DNA from: a bacterium
GTDB taxonomy: Bacteria > Bacillota > Bacilli > Lactobacillales > Streptococcaceae
Length of the DNA: 64,000 nt
NCBI GenBank assembly: GCA_905221455.1
Contig: CAJNDF010000001.1
Coordinates: 62,001 to 126,000, forward strand
Reading direction: 5' to 3'
Shown: positions 51,105-58,981 of the stretch, piece after piece
How positions within the stretch are numbered: position 1 is the stretch's first letter
Layout: the number at the start of each line of letters is the position of its first letter
The notes under the pieces: model-generated
Told to the model about the DNA's origin: nothing
What the model saw: the letters and a program-made list of their open reading frames with translations, nothing else
Database searches by the model: none
Made by a program: the position numbers and the translations under genes

Positions 51105-51303
51105 ATGATGGAATTAGTACTCAAAACTATCATCGGACCAATTGTGGTCGGTGTCGTTCTTCGCTTATACTCAATGAAAATCAAAGAGCAAACTAGGAAG
51201 CTAGCCGCAGGCTGTACTTGAGTACGGCAAGGTGAAGCTGACGTGGTTTGAATTTGATTTTCGAAGAGTATTAGTCGATAAATAGCTAAACAAAGACAGA
51301 TAG
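51105..51303 (+). pseudogene. Fst-family type I toxin, copy 2, interrupted by a BOX element
   Basis: MMELVLKTIIGPIVVGVVLR is followed by L, then the frame runs into a BOX element and ends as YSMKIKEQTRKLAAGCT at 51221. After the element the original reading resumes as VDK then TAG where the intact copy has TGG (Trp), then LNKDR. There are therefore two disabling changes. Promoter, Shine-Dalgarno and first 60 nt are nearly identical to copy 1. Confidence 0.88.
51168..51270. repeat. BOX element inserted in the second Fst toxin gene
   Basis: 103 bp, TACTC...GAGTA, with GTACGGCAAGGTGAAGCTGA core. Flanked by TTA (51165-51167 and 51271-51273). Copy 1 of the toxin has a single TTA at the same site, so this is an insertion with a 3-bp target duplication. 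Confidence 0.95.
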
Positions 51304-51305
51304 TG

Positions 51306-51382
51306 TCAAAAAGACCCCAAGCTTATTTGGACGTGAGCTTGGGGTCTTTTCTAGCCTATGATATAGACACAATACTTAATTC
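51306..51382 (-). ncRNA. Antisense RNA of Fst module 2
   Basis: Promoter -35 TTGACA (51412-51417), 17-nt spacer, -10 GATAAT (51389-51394) is intact, and the shared terminator (ACCCCAAGCT...AGCTTGGGGT) is kept. The pairing repeat is poorly kept: GAATTAGTACTCAA in the toxin against GACACAATACTTAA here, 10 of 14. Confidence 0.7.
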
Positions 51383-51488
51383 CCTTTTATTATCCCACAG
51401 TTGACAAAATTTGTCAAAACTTTACATTCTCAGCTTCTCAAGCTTTAACCGCTTTACAACAAGACTTTCAAGTTTAAGAGAAAGTTAG

Positions 51489-51692
51489 GGATTCTATCAA
51501 TTTCATAGAAATTTTGATTTAGTAAACGAAGAGACAATCTTACATGTCACTCCTCATTTAATACGCCACTACTGGACAAGCAAAATCATTATTACAGCAG
51601 TTCCAGTCCTTCAATTAATAGTTACTTACAATCAAATTGAGTTTGAAGTAGCTGAAGCAACAACAGACCTATTTCTTAATCATATTCGCTAA
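51489..51692 (+). pseudogene. Unidentified gene remnant without a start
   Basis: A 67-codon open frame after a TAG reads GFYQFHRNFDLVNEETILHV, TPHLIRHYWTSKIIITAVPV and LQLIVTYNQIEFEVAEATTD before LFLNHIR and a stop. It has ordinary protein composition but no start codon or Shine-Dalgarno. Probably a fragment of a larger gene; product not recognised. The remaining bases between the Fst modules and the csRNAs (51393-51788) hold nothing else I can assign. Confidence 0.35.
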
Positions 51693-51787
51693 AAAGTCCC
51701 CGCCAATTCCCCGACCAAAATCCAAAGATTACCGAAAGTTACCGGAAAATGATGTTTAGAAAACTCCCGAAAAGCCTGAAATAGAGC

Positions 51788-51885
51788 CAAAAAACTCCAC
51801 CTGATTGGGTGGAGTTAAGGGAGATTATTATGAAAAAGAAAAGTTTAGGATTTTATTAAATAAAGTTAGGAGGTCTTTATTTAAT
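51788..51885 (-). ncRNA. CiaR-dependent small RNA (csRNA), tandem copy 1
   Basis: Minus-strand RNA of about 98 nt: AGACCTCCTAACTTTATTTA then CTTTTTCATAATAATCTCCC and a terminator ACTCCACC-CAATCAG-GGTGGAGT with a T-run (51788-51816). The two CCUCC-type stretches can pair with Shine-Dalgarno sequences. CiaR box GTTAAG-CTAGT-TTTAAG (51908-51924) and -10 TATCAT (51892-51897). Probably ccnA/ccnB type by position. Confidence 0.85.
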
Positions 51886-51981
51886 GACTATATGATACAA
51901 GATGAAGCTTAAAACTAGCTTAACTTTTTCTCAGATTCTACCATTTTGCAGAAAATCACTATCAGCATCTCTTCACGCCAC

Positions 51982-52077
51982 AAAAAAAGCCACCTGATTG
52001 GGTGACTTCATTAGGAGATTATGATGAAAAAAAGTTTTAGGATTTCATTAAATAAAGTTAGGAGGTCTTTATTTAAT
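51982..52077 (-). ncRNA. CiaR-dependent small RNA (csRNA), tandem copy 2
   Basis: About 96 nt, strongly similar to the adjacent csRNA: AGACCTCCTAACTTTATTTA, TTTTTTCATCATAATCTCCT and the terminator GTCACC-CAATCA-GGTGGC-TTTTTTT. CiaR box CTTAAG-CAAAG-TTTAAG (52100-52116), then 10 nt to -10 TATCAT (52084-52089). The anti-start-codon part differs by one base (CATCATAAT for CATAATAAT), so target sets may differ slightly. Confidence 0.85.
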
Positions 52078-52131
52078 GACCATATGATACTAGACTATCC
52101 TTAAACTTTGCTTAAGAACAAACAAGTTTTA

Positions 52132-52548
52132 TTATTTTTCTCTGTTTATCCAAGTCATTCCTATACAATCATAGGTAGATAAGGCTTCAAAACCCAAAGA
52201 ACGATAAAATCCCACGTTTTTTTCTGTCTCTTCTGTCACCAGCTGGACTTGATAGGCATCTTTGTAATTCTCTAAAGCCTCTTTCATCAAGGATCTACCA
52301 ATCCCTTGGCGCTGATAGCTAGGCAAAACAATCAAATCCTGTACAAAAACTGATGAAAAACCATCTCCAACCAAACGAATCAAGCCCACCACAGCATCAC
52401 CATCAAGTGCCAGATAAATCACTAATGAATGAGATAAGGCCTGCTCCAGCATCTCTGGTTGATGGGTATAATTTGTCCAACCGACAGCCTGATAGAGATG
52501 CAAAACATCCTCTAGCTTGACAATTTCTTGCTTTTTAATAGTAATCAT
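52132..52548 (-). CDS. GNAT-family N-acetyltransferase
   Basis: A 138-residue GNAT protein of the YhbS/ElaA-like type. Motif A region VFVQDLIVLPSYQRQGIGRS with QxxGxG, then LVTEETEKNVGFYRSLGFE. Substrate unknown. It lies 11 bp from the larger GNAT gene upstream on the same strand, likely cotranscribed. Confidence 0.88.
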   Translation of the reverse strand: MITIKKQEIVKLEDVLHLYQAVGWTNYTHQPEMLEQALSHSLVIYLALDGDAVVGLIRLVGDGFSSVFVQDLIVLPSYQRQGIGRSLMKEALENYKDAYQVQLVTEETEKNVGFYRSLGFEALSTYDCIGMTWINREK

Positions 52549-52559
52549 CTCAACACCTA

Positions 52560-53255
52560 TTAAAGCTCTCTCAAGCTCTTGTACTGCCGTCCATTTTTGT
52601 CAAAATTTTCAGGACGCAACCATGTTTCCAAACGAGCTTTGACTTGGGGCCAGTCCTTATCGATCATAGACATCCAATCCGTATCTCTGGTGCGCCCCTT
52701 ATAAACCACTGCCTGACGGAAGGTTCCCTCGTAGATAAAGCCCAAACGTTCTGCTGCTTTTCTAGAAGGTAGATTTAGTGCATCACATTTCCACTCATAA
52801 CGGCGATAGTTGAGCTCTTCAAAGACATAACGGGCTAATAAAAACTGGGCTTCTGTCCCCATTCTTGTGTGCTTGAGAGTCGGAGAAAAGGTCACTGCTC
52901 CAACTTCAATGACGCGATTGGCTTGGTCAATGCGCATAAGCGAAAAAGTACCCAGAGCTTTACCAGTTGATTTATCGATAATCGCGTAGTAAAAGCGATC
53001 CTTTCGCTCAATCATCTGCTTCAAAGCTACCATTAACTCTTCTAGATTAGCCACAGGTGGTTGAAAAAGGTAGGTCCACATCTCACGAGGACTATCTGGG
53101 CCATAAACAGCTAATAAATCCTCTGCATGCTTTTCCACCGATAGAGCTTCTATAATCGTATATCGTCCTTCTAAGAAATCAATAGAAGGCAGTTCACCTG
53201 GTGTATAACCTTCCATTGACTCACCAATCATCTGACCATATTCATTTACTGGCAT
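52560..53255 (-). CDS. GNAT-family N-acetyltransferase (RimJ/RimL type)
   Basis: A 231-residue acetyltransferase of the RimJ/RimL subgroup. Blocks YYAIIDKSTGKALGTFSLMR, VIEVGAVTFSPTLKHTRMGT then EAQFLLARYVFEELNYRRYE, and CDALNLPSRKAAERLGFIYE are diagnostic. The family acetylates small molecules or protein N-termini. The start at 53255 (MPVNEYGQMIGE) is chosen because AAGGAG lies 6-7 nt upstream. Confidence 0.9.
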   Translation of the reverse strand: MPVNEYGQMIGESMEGYTPGELPSIDFLEGRYTIIEALSVEKHAEDLLAVYGPDSPREMWTYLFQPPVANLEELMVALKQMIERKDRFYYAIIDKSTGKALGTFSLMRIDQANRVIEVGAVTFSPTLKHTRMGTEAQFLLARYVFEELNYRRYEWKCDALNLPSRKAAERLGFIYEGTFRQAVVYKGRTRDTDWMSMIDKDWPQVKARLETWLRPENFDKNGRQYKSLREL

Positions 53256-53545
53256 AACTTTCTCCTTGTTCATTCATTGAATATAGTATAACATATTTCA
53301 ATGAAAATTCTAGGAAACACTTGGTTTTCGCTTCAACAATGCAAACTCCTCTTATAAGCCACCATTTTATAGAGGAATAATCAAGTATGGAAACGAGTGA
53401 GTTAATGTCCCTGGTGCTTCTCTCCATTTTTTACTGTTTGTATTCAAATTTCTCTTGTTTTAGTGTTTGCTTTTGTATAGTTGACTACCAATCAGAACTG
53501 TGTTTTTATCTTAGTTGGGACTATTATAGTACGGTTCAGCACTAT
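53256..53545. other. Gene-free stretch between the GNAT gene and the BAAT-family gene
   Basis: AT-rich sequence with a TATAGT/TATAAC-like promoter region for the GNAT gene near 53280. A plus-strand open frame beginning at 53387 runs into the opposite-strand hydrolase gene and looks non-coding. No repeat or RNA gene was recognised. Confidence 0.5.
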
Positions 53546-54778
53546 CTACAAATTTTTCAGATGTGTATCAAAAAAATTTATCGTAGCAAACCAAGAGTCT
53601 ACACTTTCTTTCATTAATAAGCACCAATTTTTTCGATAACGATGATTCGGTTGATAAGCAACCGTCAACATATGTCCTGTTTCGTGGTATTTTTTAAACA
53701 AAATGGATTTCCCTTTATAATGTGAAATAATACCATCTATCGCGGATGACGCATTCCATATTTCATCAACATCGCTTCCTAGTAATAATAAAGGAGAGGC
53801 AATTTTACTCACATCAATCTGAGCCCTACTATCTTTAGGAATATGTTTTCCAAAAAACTTGTTTAACAAATAATTTCCTAGTTGAAATTTTTGATACGGA
53901 AGTTCTTTTTGCAAATATGTCCAAGAAGATGAATGAGAGTTGAGTTTTCCCTTTATTCCCTCAAATATTACATTTGAGGGGGAATTGAGTACCAAACATT
54001 GCACATCTTCCAAAATACTTTGTCCAGCCAGAACAAGCTCTGCTCCTTTAGAGCGACCATATATTCCTATTTTTGTATTATCAACTTGAGGATGATGATA
54101 TAGAAAATCTTTCGCCTCCTCCAGACATTCTATTGGAATTCGTTCTAAATTGTGGGGTAATCCCTCTAAACCAAAATAAGCTATCGCAAGACAAACATAG
54201 CCTCTAGAAGATAAAAGTTGGGCAATATTCTGAGCTTTTTCAATTCTCCCCTCACTACCACTAACAATAATAACGGCTGGCGCCCTTCTTAATTTTTCAT
54301 TATAAAATACTCGACCTTGAAAATGCTTGTCATAAATATCTTGATACCTTATTCCCAGATTCATATAACGCCTTACAAAACTTTGCTCCGCGACCACATC
54401 TTTCCCCAGCCTGATTTTAATTTCAACACCAAAATAATCTCGCAATGGAATTCTATCAAGAGAATTGGGTAATCTCCTTTTCCTATTCTTCAACGGTTTC
54501 GCATTAAAGAACAAACCCATTTCTGAAATTCCTTTATAAGATCCCGAAATAGATGCTGTTTGAGAGGTGGCAATCATACCGTCCTGATCAGATAAAAAAA
54601 TGGCAGTTGATTTCCACATAACATCATGATCTAAAAGTAAGGGAGCATTTATACAGTAATAATCAGACAGGTACATTTCTACACAATACCTTGTCCTTGG
54701 TTCTAAACCATTGATAGTAATATAAAAAGATTCATCTGCTAAGTCAGTTTGTGAAATCAGTTCAATGTTTACAGTCAT
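53546..54778 (-). CDS. BAAT-family acyl-CoA thioesterase/acyltransferase-like hydrolase
   Basis: A 410-residue protein with the two-domain layout of acyl-CoA thioesterases and bile acid-CoA:amino acid N-acyltransferases. An N-terminal beta-sandwich (residues ~10-130) is followed by an alpha/beta hydrolase domain. The nucleophile elbow is GIYGRSKGAE with S243, the acid is probably D336 in LLLGSDVDEIW, and the histidine is H369 in YHETGHM. The natural substrate is unknown. It is AT-rich, seems accessory, and has a MarR gene directly upstream sharing its operator motif. Confidence 0.8.
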   Translation of the reverse strand: MTVNIELISQTDLADESFYITINGLEPRTRYCVEMYLSDYYCINAPLLLDHDVMWKSTAIFLSDQDGMIATSQTASISGSYKGISEMGLFFNAKPLKNRKRRLPNSLDRIPLRDYFGVEIKIRLGKDVVAEQSFVRRYMNLGIRYQDIYDKHFQGRVFYNEKLRRAPAVIIVSGSEGRIEKAQNIAQLLSSRGYVCLAIAYFGLEGLPHNLERIPIECLEEAKDFLYHHPQVDNTKIGIYGRSKGAELVLAGQSILEDVQCLVLNSPSNVIFEGIKGKLNSHSSSWTYLQKELPYQKFQLGNYLLNKFFGKHIPKDSRAQIDVSKIASPLLLLGSDVDEIWNASSAIDGIISHYKGKSILFKKYHETGHMLTVAYQPNHRYRKNWCLLMKESVDSWFATINFFDTHLKNL

Positions 54779-54790
54779 ACCTTCTCCTTT

Positions 54791-54809
54791 TTGTTAATAT
54801 ACTTAACAA
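54791..54809 (-). promoter_or_regulatory. MarR-type operator before the BAAT-family gene
   Basis: TTGTTAATATACTTAACAA, a 19-bp palindrome (TTGTTAA-N5-TTAACAA), 12 bp upstream of the hydrolase start. The same half-sites occur in the regulator's own promoter at 55305. Confidence 0.7.
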
Positions 54810-54834
54810 CTAAATTTAAAACTTACCGCGACTT

Positions 54835-55290
54835 TTACCACGGTAATTCTCCCCACACCTTTTCAATATCATCCATCAATTTCACAACTGTTTGAAGTTC
54901 CATCTCGCTATAGTTGTTTAAAACTGAAAAGACCGATTTTTCAATATGTGCTTGTTGCTCCTTATGGATTTTTAAAATTTCGATGCCTTTTTCAGATAAT
55001 CTCAAATATTTATTTTTCCCATTATTCGGATCAAAATCAAAAACAACTAAATTTTTTTGAATCAATCTCCTAACACTTTGAGTTATTGCACTTCTTGAAA
55101 GTTCTAATAATTCAGATAATTTTACTAGATTTAAGGGCTGATTTTTCCCAATCACAACAATCAAATGTACCTCATTCAAAGTAATGGATTTGTCAACACC
55201 ACTTTTATGTTGATTTTTTTTTAACTGGTCAAACGCTAAAATAAATCTATTGAAACGATTATTAAATGTAATAAATTCTTTTTTATCCAT
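54835..55290 (-). CDS. MarR-family transcriptional regulator
   Basis: A 151-residue winged-helix regulator. The recognition region reads LVKLSELLELSRSAITQSVR and the wing VFDFDPNNGKNKYLRLSEKG. It lies 56 bp upstream of the BAAT-family gene on the same strand. Palindromes TTGTTAA-N5-TTAACAA precede both genes, so it most likely represses itself and the hydrolase and is released by a small ligand, perhaps a fatty acid or aromatic compound. Confidence 0.87.
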   Translation of the reverse strand: MDKKEFITFNNRFNRFILAFDQLKKNQHKSGVDKSITLNEVHLIVVIGKNQPLNLVKLSELLELSRSAITQSVRRLIQKNLVVFDFDPNNGKNKYLRLSEKGIEILKIHKEQQAHIEKSVFSVLNNYSEMELQTVVKLMDDIEKVWGELPW

Positions 55291-55304
55291 AATCTCTCTT
55301 TTCT

Positions 55305-55323
55305 TTGTTAATTATATTAACAA
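55305..55323 (-). promoter_or_regulatory. MarR-type operator before the marR gene
   Basis: TTGTTAATTATATTAACAA, sharing both 7-bp half-sites and the 5-bp gap with the operator at 54791. It lies 14 bp upstream of the regulator start. Confidence 0.7.
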
Positions 55324-55344
55324 AATAGAAACTTCCTGTCAAAT

Positions 55345-55377
55345 AAAAAATCCCCCAGATTCTACTCTGAAGGATTC
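55345..55377 (-). terminator. Terminator after leuS
   Basis: Minus-strand AATCC-TT-CAGA-N6-TCTG-GG-GGATT followed by TTTTTATTT. Confidence 0.8.
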
Positions 55378-55382
55378 CTATC

Positions 55383-57884
55383 TTATTTCACAACAATATT
55401 AACCAATTTATTCGGTACCGCAATTACTTTCACGATTTCCTTGCCGTCAATTTCTGCCTTGACTTTTTCATCAGCGAGAGCAATTTCTTGCAATTCTTCG
55501 CGTGATAGATCTTTGGCTACCATCAATTTGGCACGGACTTTACCTTTGATTTGGACGACGATTTCGATTTCGTCTTCAACTAATTTGCTTTCGTCCCATG
55601 TTGGCCAAGCCACGTAAGAGATTGATTCACCTGTTGCTGCGACTGTTTGCCAGAGCTCTTCTGCCAAATGAGGTGCAAATGGGGCAATCAATTGGATAAA
55701 GCCTTTAGCGTAGTCTACATAAAGCTGGTCTTCCTTGTTGGCAGCGTTGACAAAGACCATAAGTTGGGCAATGGCTGTATTGAATTTCATAGATTCGATT
55801 TGCTCAGTGACAGATTTAACAGTTTCGTTATAAACCTTGTCAAGAGCGCCATTGTTTTCCGCAACGATTTCTTTACTTGTAATCAAACGGTAAACACGGT
55901 CAAGGAACTTACGGCTTCCTTCCAGACCTTCTTCTGACCAAGCGATAGAAGCATCGAGTGGCCCCATAAACATTTCATAGACGCGAAGGGTATCGGCACC
56001 GTATTGTTCCACTACGTCATCTGGGTTGACAACGTTCTTGAGCGATTTAGACATCTTGGCTGGTGCTTGCTCCAACTCTTCTCCTGTTTCCACATGGAAG
56101 AAGGAACCGTCACGTTTTTCAACCTTGTCAGTCGCCACAAGAGCCCCACGGTGGTCACGATAGCTGGTTCCCAAAATCATTCCTTGGTTAAATAGTTTTT
56201 GGAATGGTTCCTTAGTTGGAACAACACCGAGGTCATAGAGGAATTTGTGCCAGAAACGAGCATAGAGCAAGTGAAGAACGGCATGCTCTGCACCACCCAC
56301 GTAGATATCTACTGGCAACCATTGTTTGAGGAGGTCCTCATCAGCCAATTTCTCAGTATTGTGTGGGTCAATATAGCGGAGGTAGTACCAGCTTGAACCT
56401 GCCCATTGTGGCATGGTGTTTGTTTCACGACGACCTTTGACACCATCTTCACGAGTCACTTCAAGCCAGTCTGTCAAGTTAGCTAGTGGACTTTCACCAG
56501 TACCTGAAGGGCGGATATCCTTAGTTACAGGCAAGACAAGTGGCAATTCATTTTCAGGGACAGCTGTTGAAGTTCCATCTTCCCAATGAATGATTGGAAT
56601 TGGCTCACCCCAGTAACGTTGGCGGCTAAAGAGCCAGTCGCGGAGACGGTAGGTCACCTTCTCCTGACCACAGCCTTTTTCTTCCAACCAAGCCACAATT
56701 TTAGCAATAGCAGCTTCTTTGTTCAACCCATCTAGGAAGTCTGAATTGACGTGAAGGCCGTCTTCTGTGTAGGCAGCTTCTTCAACGTTTCCACCTTCAA
56801 GTACTTCTACGATTGGAAGGTCAAATTGTTTGGCAAATTCCCAGTCACGTTGGTCGTGAGCAGGTACGGCCATGACAGCACCTGTTCCATAGCTAGCAAG
56901 AACATAGTCGGCAATCCAGATTGGAATTTCCTTGCCATTGACAGGGTTGATGGCATAAGCACCAGTCCAAACCCCTGTTTTTTCCTTGGCAAGGTCGGTA
57001 CGAGCCAAGTCTGATTTCAGACTAGCTTGGTGTTTGTAGTCTGCTACAGCCTCTGCTTGCTCTGGACTTGTGATAGCGTCAACCAAGTCATGCTCAGGAG
57101 CCAAGACAGTGAAAGTCGCACCAAAAAGGGTGTCCGGACGAGTGGTAAAGACTGTAAATTCCTTGTCTGTTCCCTTAACTTTGAATGTTACATTGGCACC
57201 AGTTGATTTACCAATCCAGTTGCGCTGCATGTCCTTGATAGACTCTGGCCAATCAAGTTCATCCAAGTCATTAAGCAAACGCTCCGCATAGGCCGTAATT
57301 TTAAGCATCCATTGACGCATTGGTTTGCGGACAACTGGATAACCTCCACGCTCAGAAGTTCCGTCAGGAAGGACTTCTTCGTTGGCAATGGCTGTTCCCA
57401 ACTCTTCAACCCAGTTTACTGGCACTTCAGCTTCATAAGCCAAACCTTTTTCGTAAAGCTTAGTGAAGATCCATTGCGTCCATTTGTAGTAGTTCGGATC
57501 TGTAGTATTGACTTCACGGTCCCAGTCGTAAGAGAATCCAAGCGCATTGATTTGACGTTTGAAGTTGGCAATGTTTTCAGCTGTAAATTCTGCTGGGTCA
57601 TTCCCCGTATCCATAGCGTATTGCTCTGCAGGCAAACCAAAAGCATCCCATCCCATTGGGTGAAGAACATTGTAGCCTTGCGCACGTTTGTAACGGCTGA
57701 GGATGTCAGTTGCAGTATAACCTTCTGGGTGTCCTACGTGCAGACCCGCTCCAGACGGATAAGGGAACATATCGAGAGCATAAAACTTCGGTTTTGATGC
57801 ATCTGTTCCAGTCTTAAATGTATGATGTTCTGCCCAGTAGCCCTGCCACTTAGGCTCAATTTCTTTATGATTGTAAAAACTCAT
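55383..57884 (-). CDS. leuS: Leucyl-tRNA synthetase
   Basis: The 833-residue class I synthetase. HIGH-type motif is in [20 protein letters not shown] near residue 41, the KMSKS motif in [17 protein letters not shown], with the CP1 editing domain between ([11 protein letters not shown]) and the anticodon-binding domain at the C-terminus. The start has a GGAGAG Shine-Dalgarno and a TATAAT promoter about 45 nt upstream. A normal house-keeping gene. Confidence 0.98.
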   Translation of the reverse strand: MSFYNHKEIEPKWQGYWAEHHTFKTGTDASKPKFYALDMFPYPSGAGLHVGHPEGYTATDILSRYKRAQGYNVLHPMGWDAFGLPAEQYAMDTGNDPAEFTAENIANFKRQINALGFSYDWDREVNTTDPNYYKWTQWIFTKLYEKGLAYEAEVPVNWVEELGTAIANEEVLPDGTSERGGYPVVRKPMRQWMLKITAYAERLLNDLDELDWPESIKDMQRNWIGKSTGANVTFKVKGTDKEFTVFTTRPDTLFGATFTVLAPEHDLVDAITSPEQAEAVADYKHQASLKSDLARTDLAKEKTGVWTGAYAINPVNGKEIPIWIADYVLASYGTGAVMAVPAHDQRDWEFAKQFDLPIVEVLEGGNVEEAAYTEDGLHVNSDFLDGLNKEAAIAKIVAWLEEKGCGQEKVTYRLRDWLFSRQRYWGEPIPIIHWEDGTSTAVPENELPLVLPVTKDIRPSGTGESPLANLTDWLEVTREDGVKGRRETNTMPQWAGSSWYYLRYIDPHNTEKLADEDLLKQWLPVDIYVGGAEHAVLHLLYARFWHKFLYDLGVVPTKEPFQKLFNQGMILGTSYRDHRGALVATDKVEKRDGSFFHVETGEELEQAPAKMSKSLKNVVNPDDVVEQYGADTLRVYEMFMGPLDASIAWSEEGLEGSRKFLDRVYRLITSKEIVAENNGALDKVYNETVKSVTEQIESMKFNTAIAQLMVFVNAANKEDQLYVDYAKGFIQLIAPFAPHLAEELWQTVAATGESISYVAWPTWDESKLVEDEIEIVVQIKGKVRAKLMVAKDLSREELQEIALADEKVKAEIDGKEIVKVIAVPNKLVNIVVK

Positions 57885-58011
57885 GGTCTCTCTCCAATTT
57901 TGTGATGTTACTATTATACCATTTTTGAGGGAATTTGAAAGACGAGAAATGTTCTTTTAGGCTTGTATAACAAGAAAGACTGAATCGCAAATCCAGCTTA
58001 TGTAGCAGTAT

Positions 58012-58039
58012 GAAAAATTAGCCCCCATTTGGAGCTAAC
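58012..58039 (-). terminator. Terminator after the phosphoglycerate mutase-family gene
   Basis: Minus-strand TTAGCTCC-AAAT-GGGGGCTAA followed by TTTTTC. Confidence 0.8.
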
Positions 58040-58044
58040 TTCTA

Positions 58045-58737
58045 TTAACTATTTGTCTCTTGCATCTTCTCACGTCCTAGTTCTCGGTAACTACGCTCAC
58101 CAACAACCTCAACGCTAAACTGGCCGTCCTCATATTCAAGAATCGTCACGCTACCATTATCGAGACCATGCGGATGCATGCCATTAATCAGATAAACAAT
58201 GGTTCCAATGGTCATTCCGTGGCTGACAACGAGGGCATTGCCCCCACCTTGCTCTTCCATTTCTTTGGCAATCGTATCAAAGCCTTCTTTGATGCGGCTA
58301 CTGAGTTTTTCCCAACCTTCAGCCCAACCAGCTGTATCGACCTCTACCAAGCCCTCAGCCAGTTCAGCATAAGACAATTGATGAACATGGTCCACATTAA
58401 AGATACGGGGAATGATTCCCATGAAAAGATCACCATCGTAGGCTCCGTCAAAGCTACCAAAACACCATTCTCTGATACGCTTGTCCATGCGATAAGGGAT
58501 TTTCCCCTGCAAGCCAAGTTCTTCAAGAATAATTCCCATAGTTTGAATGGTGCGACCAGAATCACTGGAATAAGCACGCTCAAACTGTAGACCAGACTCT
58601 CGCAAACCGATTCCTAATTCTTGAATCCCTCGCTCACCTTCAGCTGTTAAGGGAGTATCGCTCCAACCTTGCGCGCGACCAATCGCATTAAACATAGTCC
58701 TACCATGACGTACCAAATACAATCGTACTTTTACCAT
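58045..58737 (-). CDS. Phosphoglycerate mutase-family (histidine phosphatase) protein
   Basis: A 230-residue member of the histidine phosphatase superfamily. The phosphohistidine motif LVRHGRTMFN is at residues 7-16 and the second histidine is in VVSHGMTIG. The family includes mutases and phosphatases. No glycolytic role can be claimed, since true GpmA is longer and has different loops. The start at 58737 (MVKVRLYLVRHG) follows GGAGG. The promoter TATAAT overlaps the csRNA terminator region. Confidence 0.9.
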   Translation of the reverse strand: MVKVRLYLVRHGRTMFNAIGRAQGWSDTPLTAEGERGIQELGIGLRESGLQFERAYSSDSGRTIQTMGIILEELGLQGKIPYRMDKRIREWCFGSFDGAYDGDLFMGIIPRIFNVDHVHQLSYAELAEGLVEVDTAGWAEGWEKLSSRIKEGFDTIAKEMEEQGGGNALVVSHGMTIGTIVYLINGMHPHGLDNGSVTILEYEDGQFSVEVVGERSYRELGREKMQETNS

Positions 58738-58781
58738 TTTCCATCCTCCGTTTGCTTCTATTATATCATGGATGATAAAAC

Positions 58782-58927
58782 AAAAGCCACCCATACAGGC
58801 GACTTTTGCAGGAGATTATTATGAAAAAGTTTAGGAGTTCTATTAAATAAAGATATTAGATGAAAATCAAATTCAAACTAAATCAGTGTTATCTGTTTCA
58901 AGTAATATTAGGAGGTCTTTATTTAAT
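58782..58927 (-). ncRNA. CiaR-dependent small RNA (csRNA), long form
   Basis: About 146 nt on the minus strand. It starts near ATCATTAAATAAAGACCTCC, has a ~50-nt extra middle part compared with the others, then CTTTTTCATAATAATCTCCT and the terminator GTCGCC-TGTAT-GGGTGGC with TTTTG. The promoter has the exact CiaR box TTTAAG-CTCTA-TTTAAG (58950-58966) and -10 TATACT (58934-58939). Probably ccnE by position, from memory. Confidence 0.83.
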
Positions 58928-58981
58928 GATTATAGTATACACAGCTAACCTTAAATAGAGCTTAAAATTTCTCTTATTTTC

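Noticed and set aside
53387..53617. Plus-strand 76-codon frame with an AGAGGA-like sequence upstream
   Set aside because: It runs into the 3' end of the BAAT-family gene on the other strand, the composition is Cys/Phe/Tyr rich, and no family is recognised. Considered but not supported.
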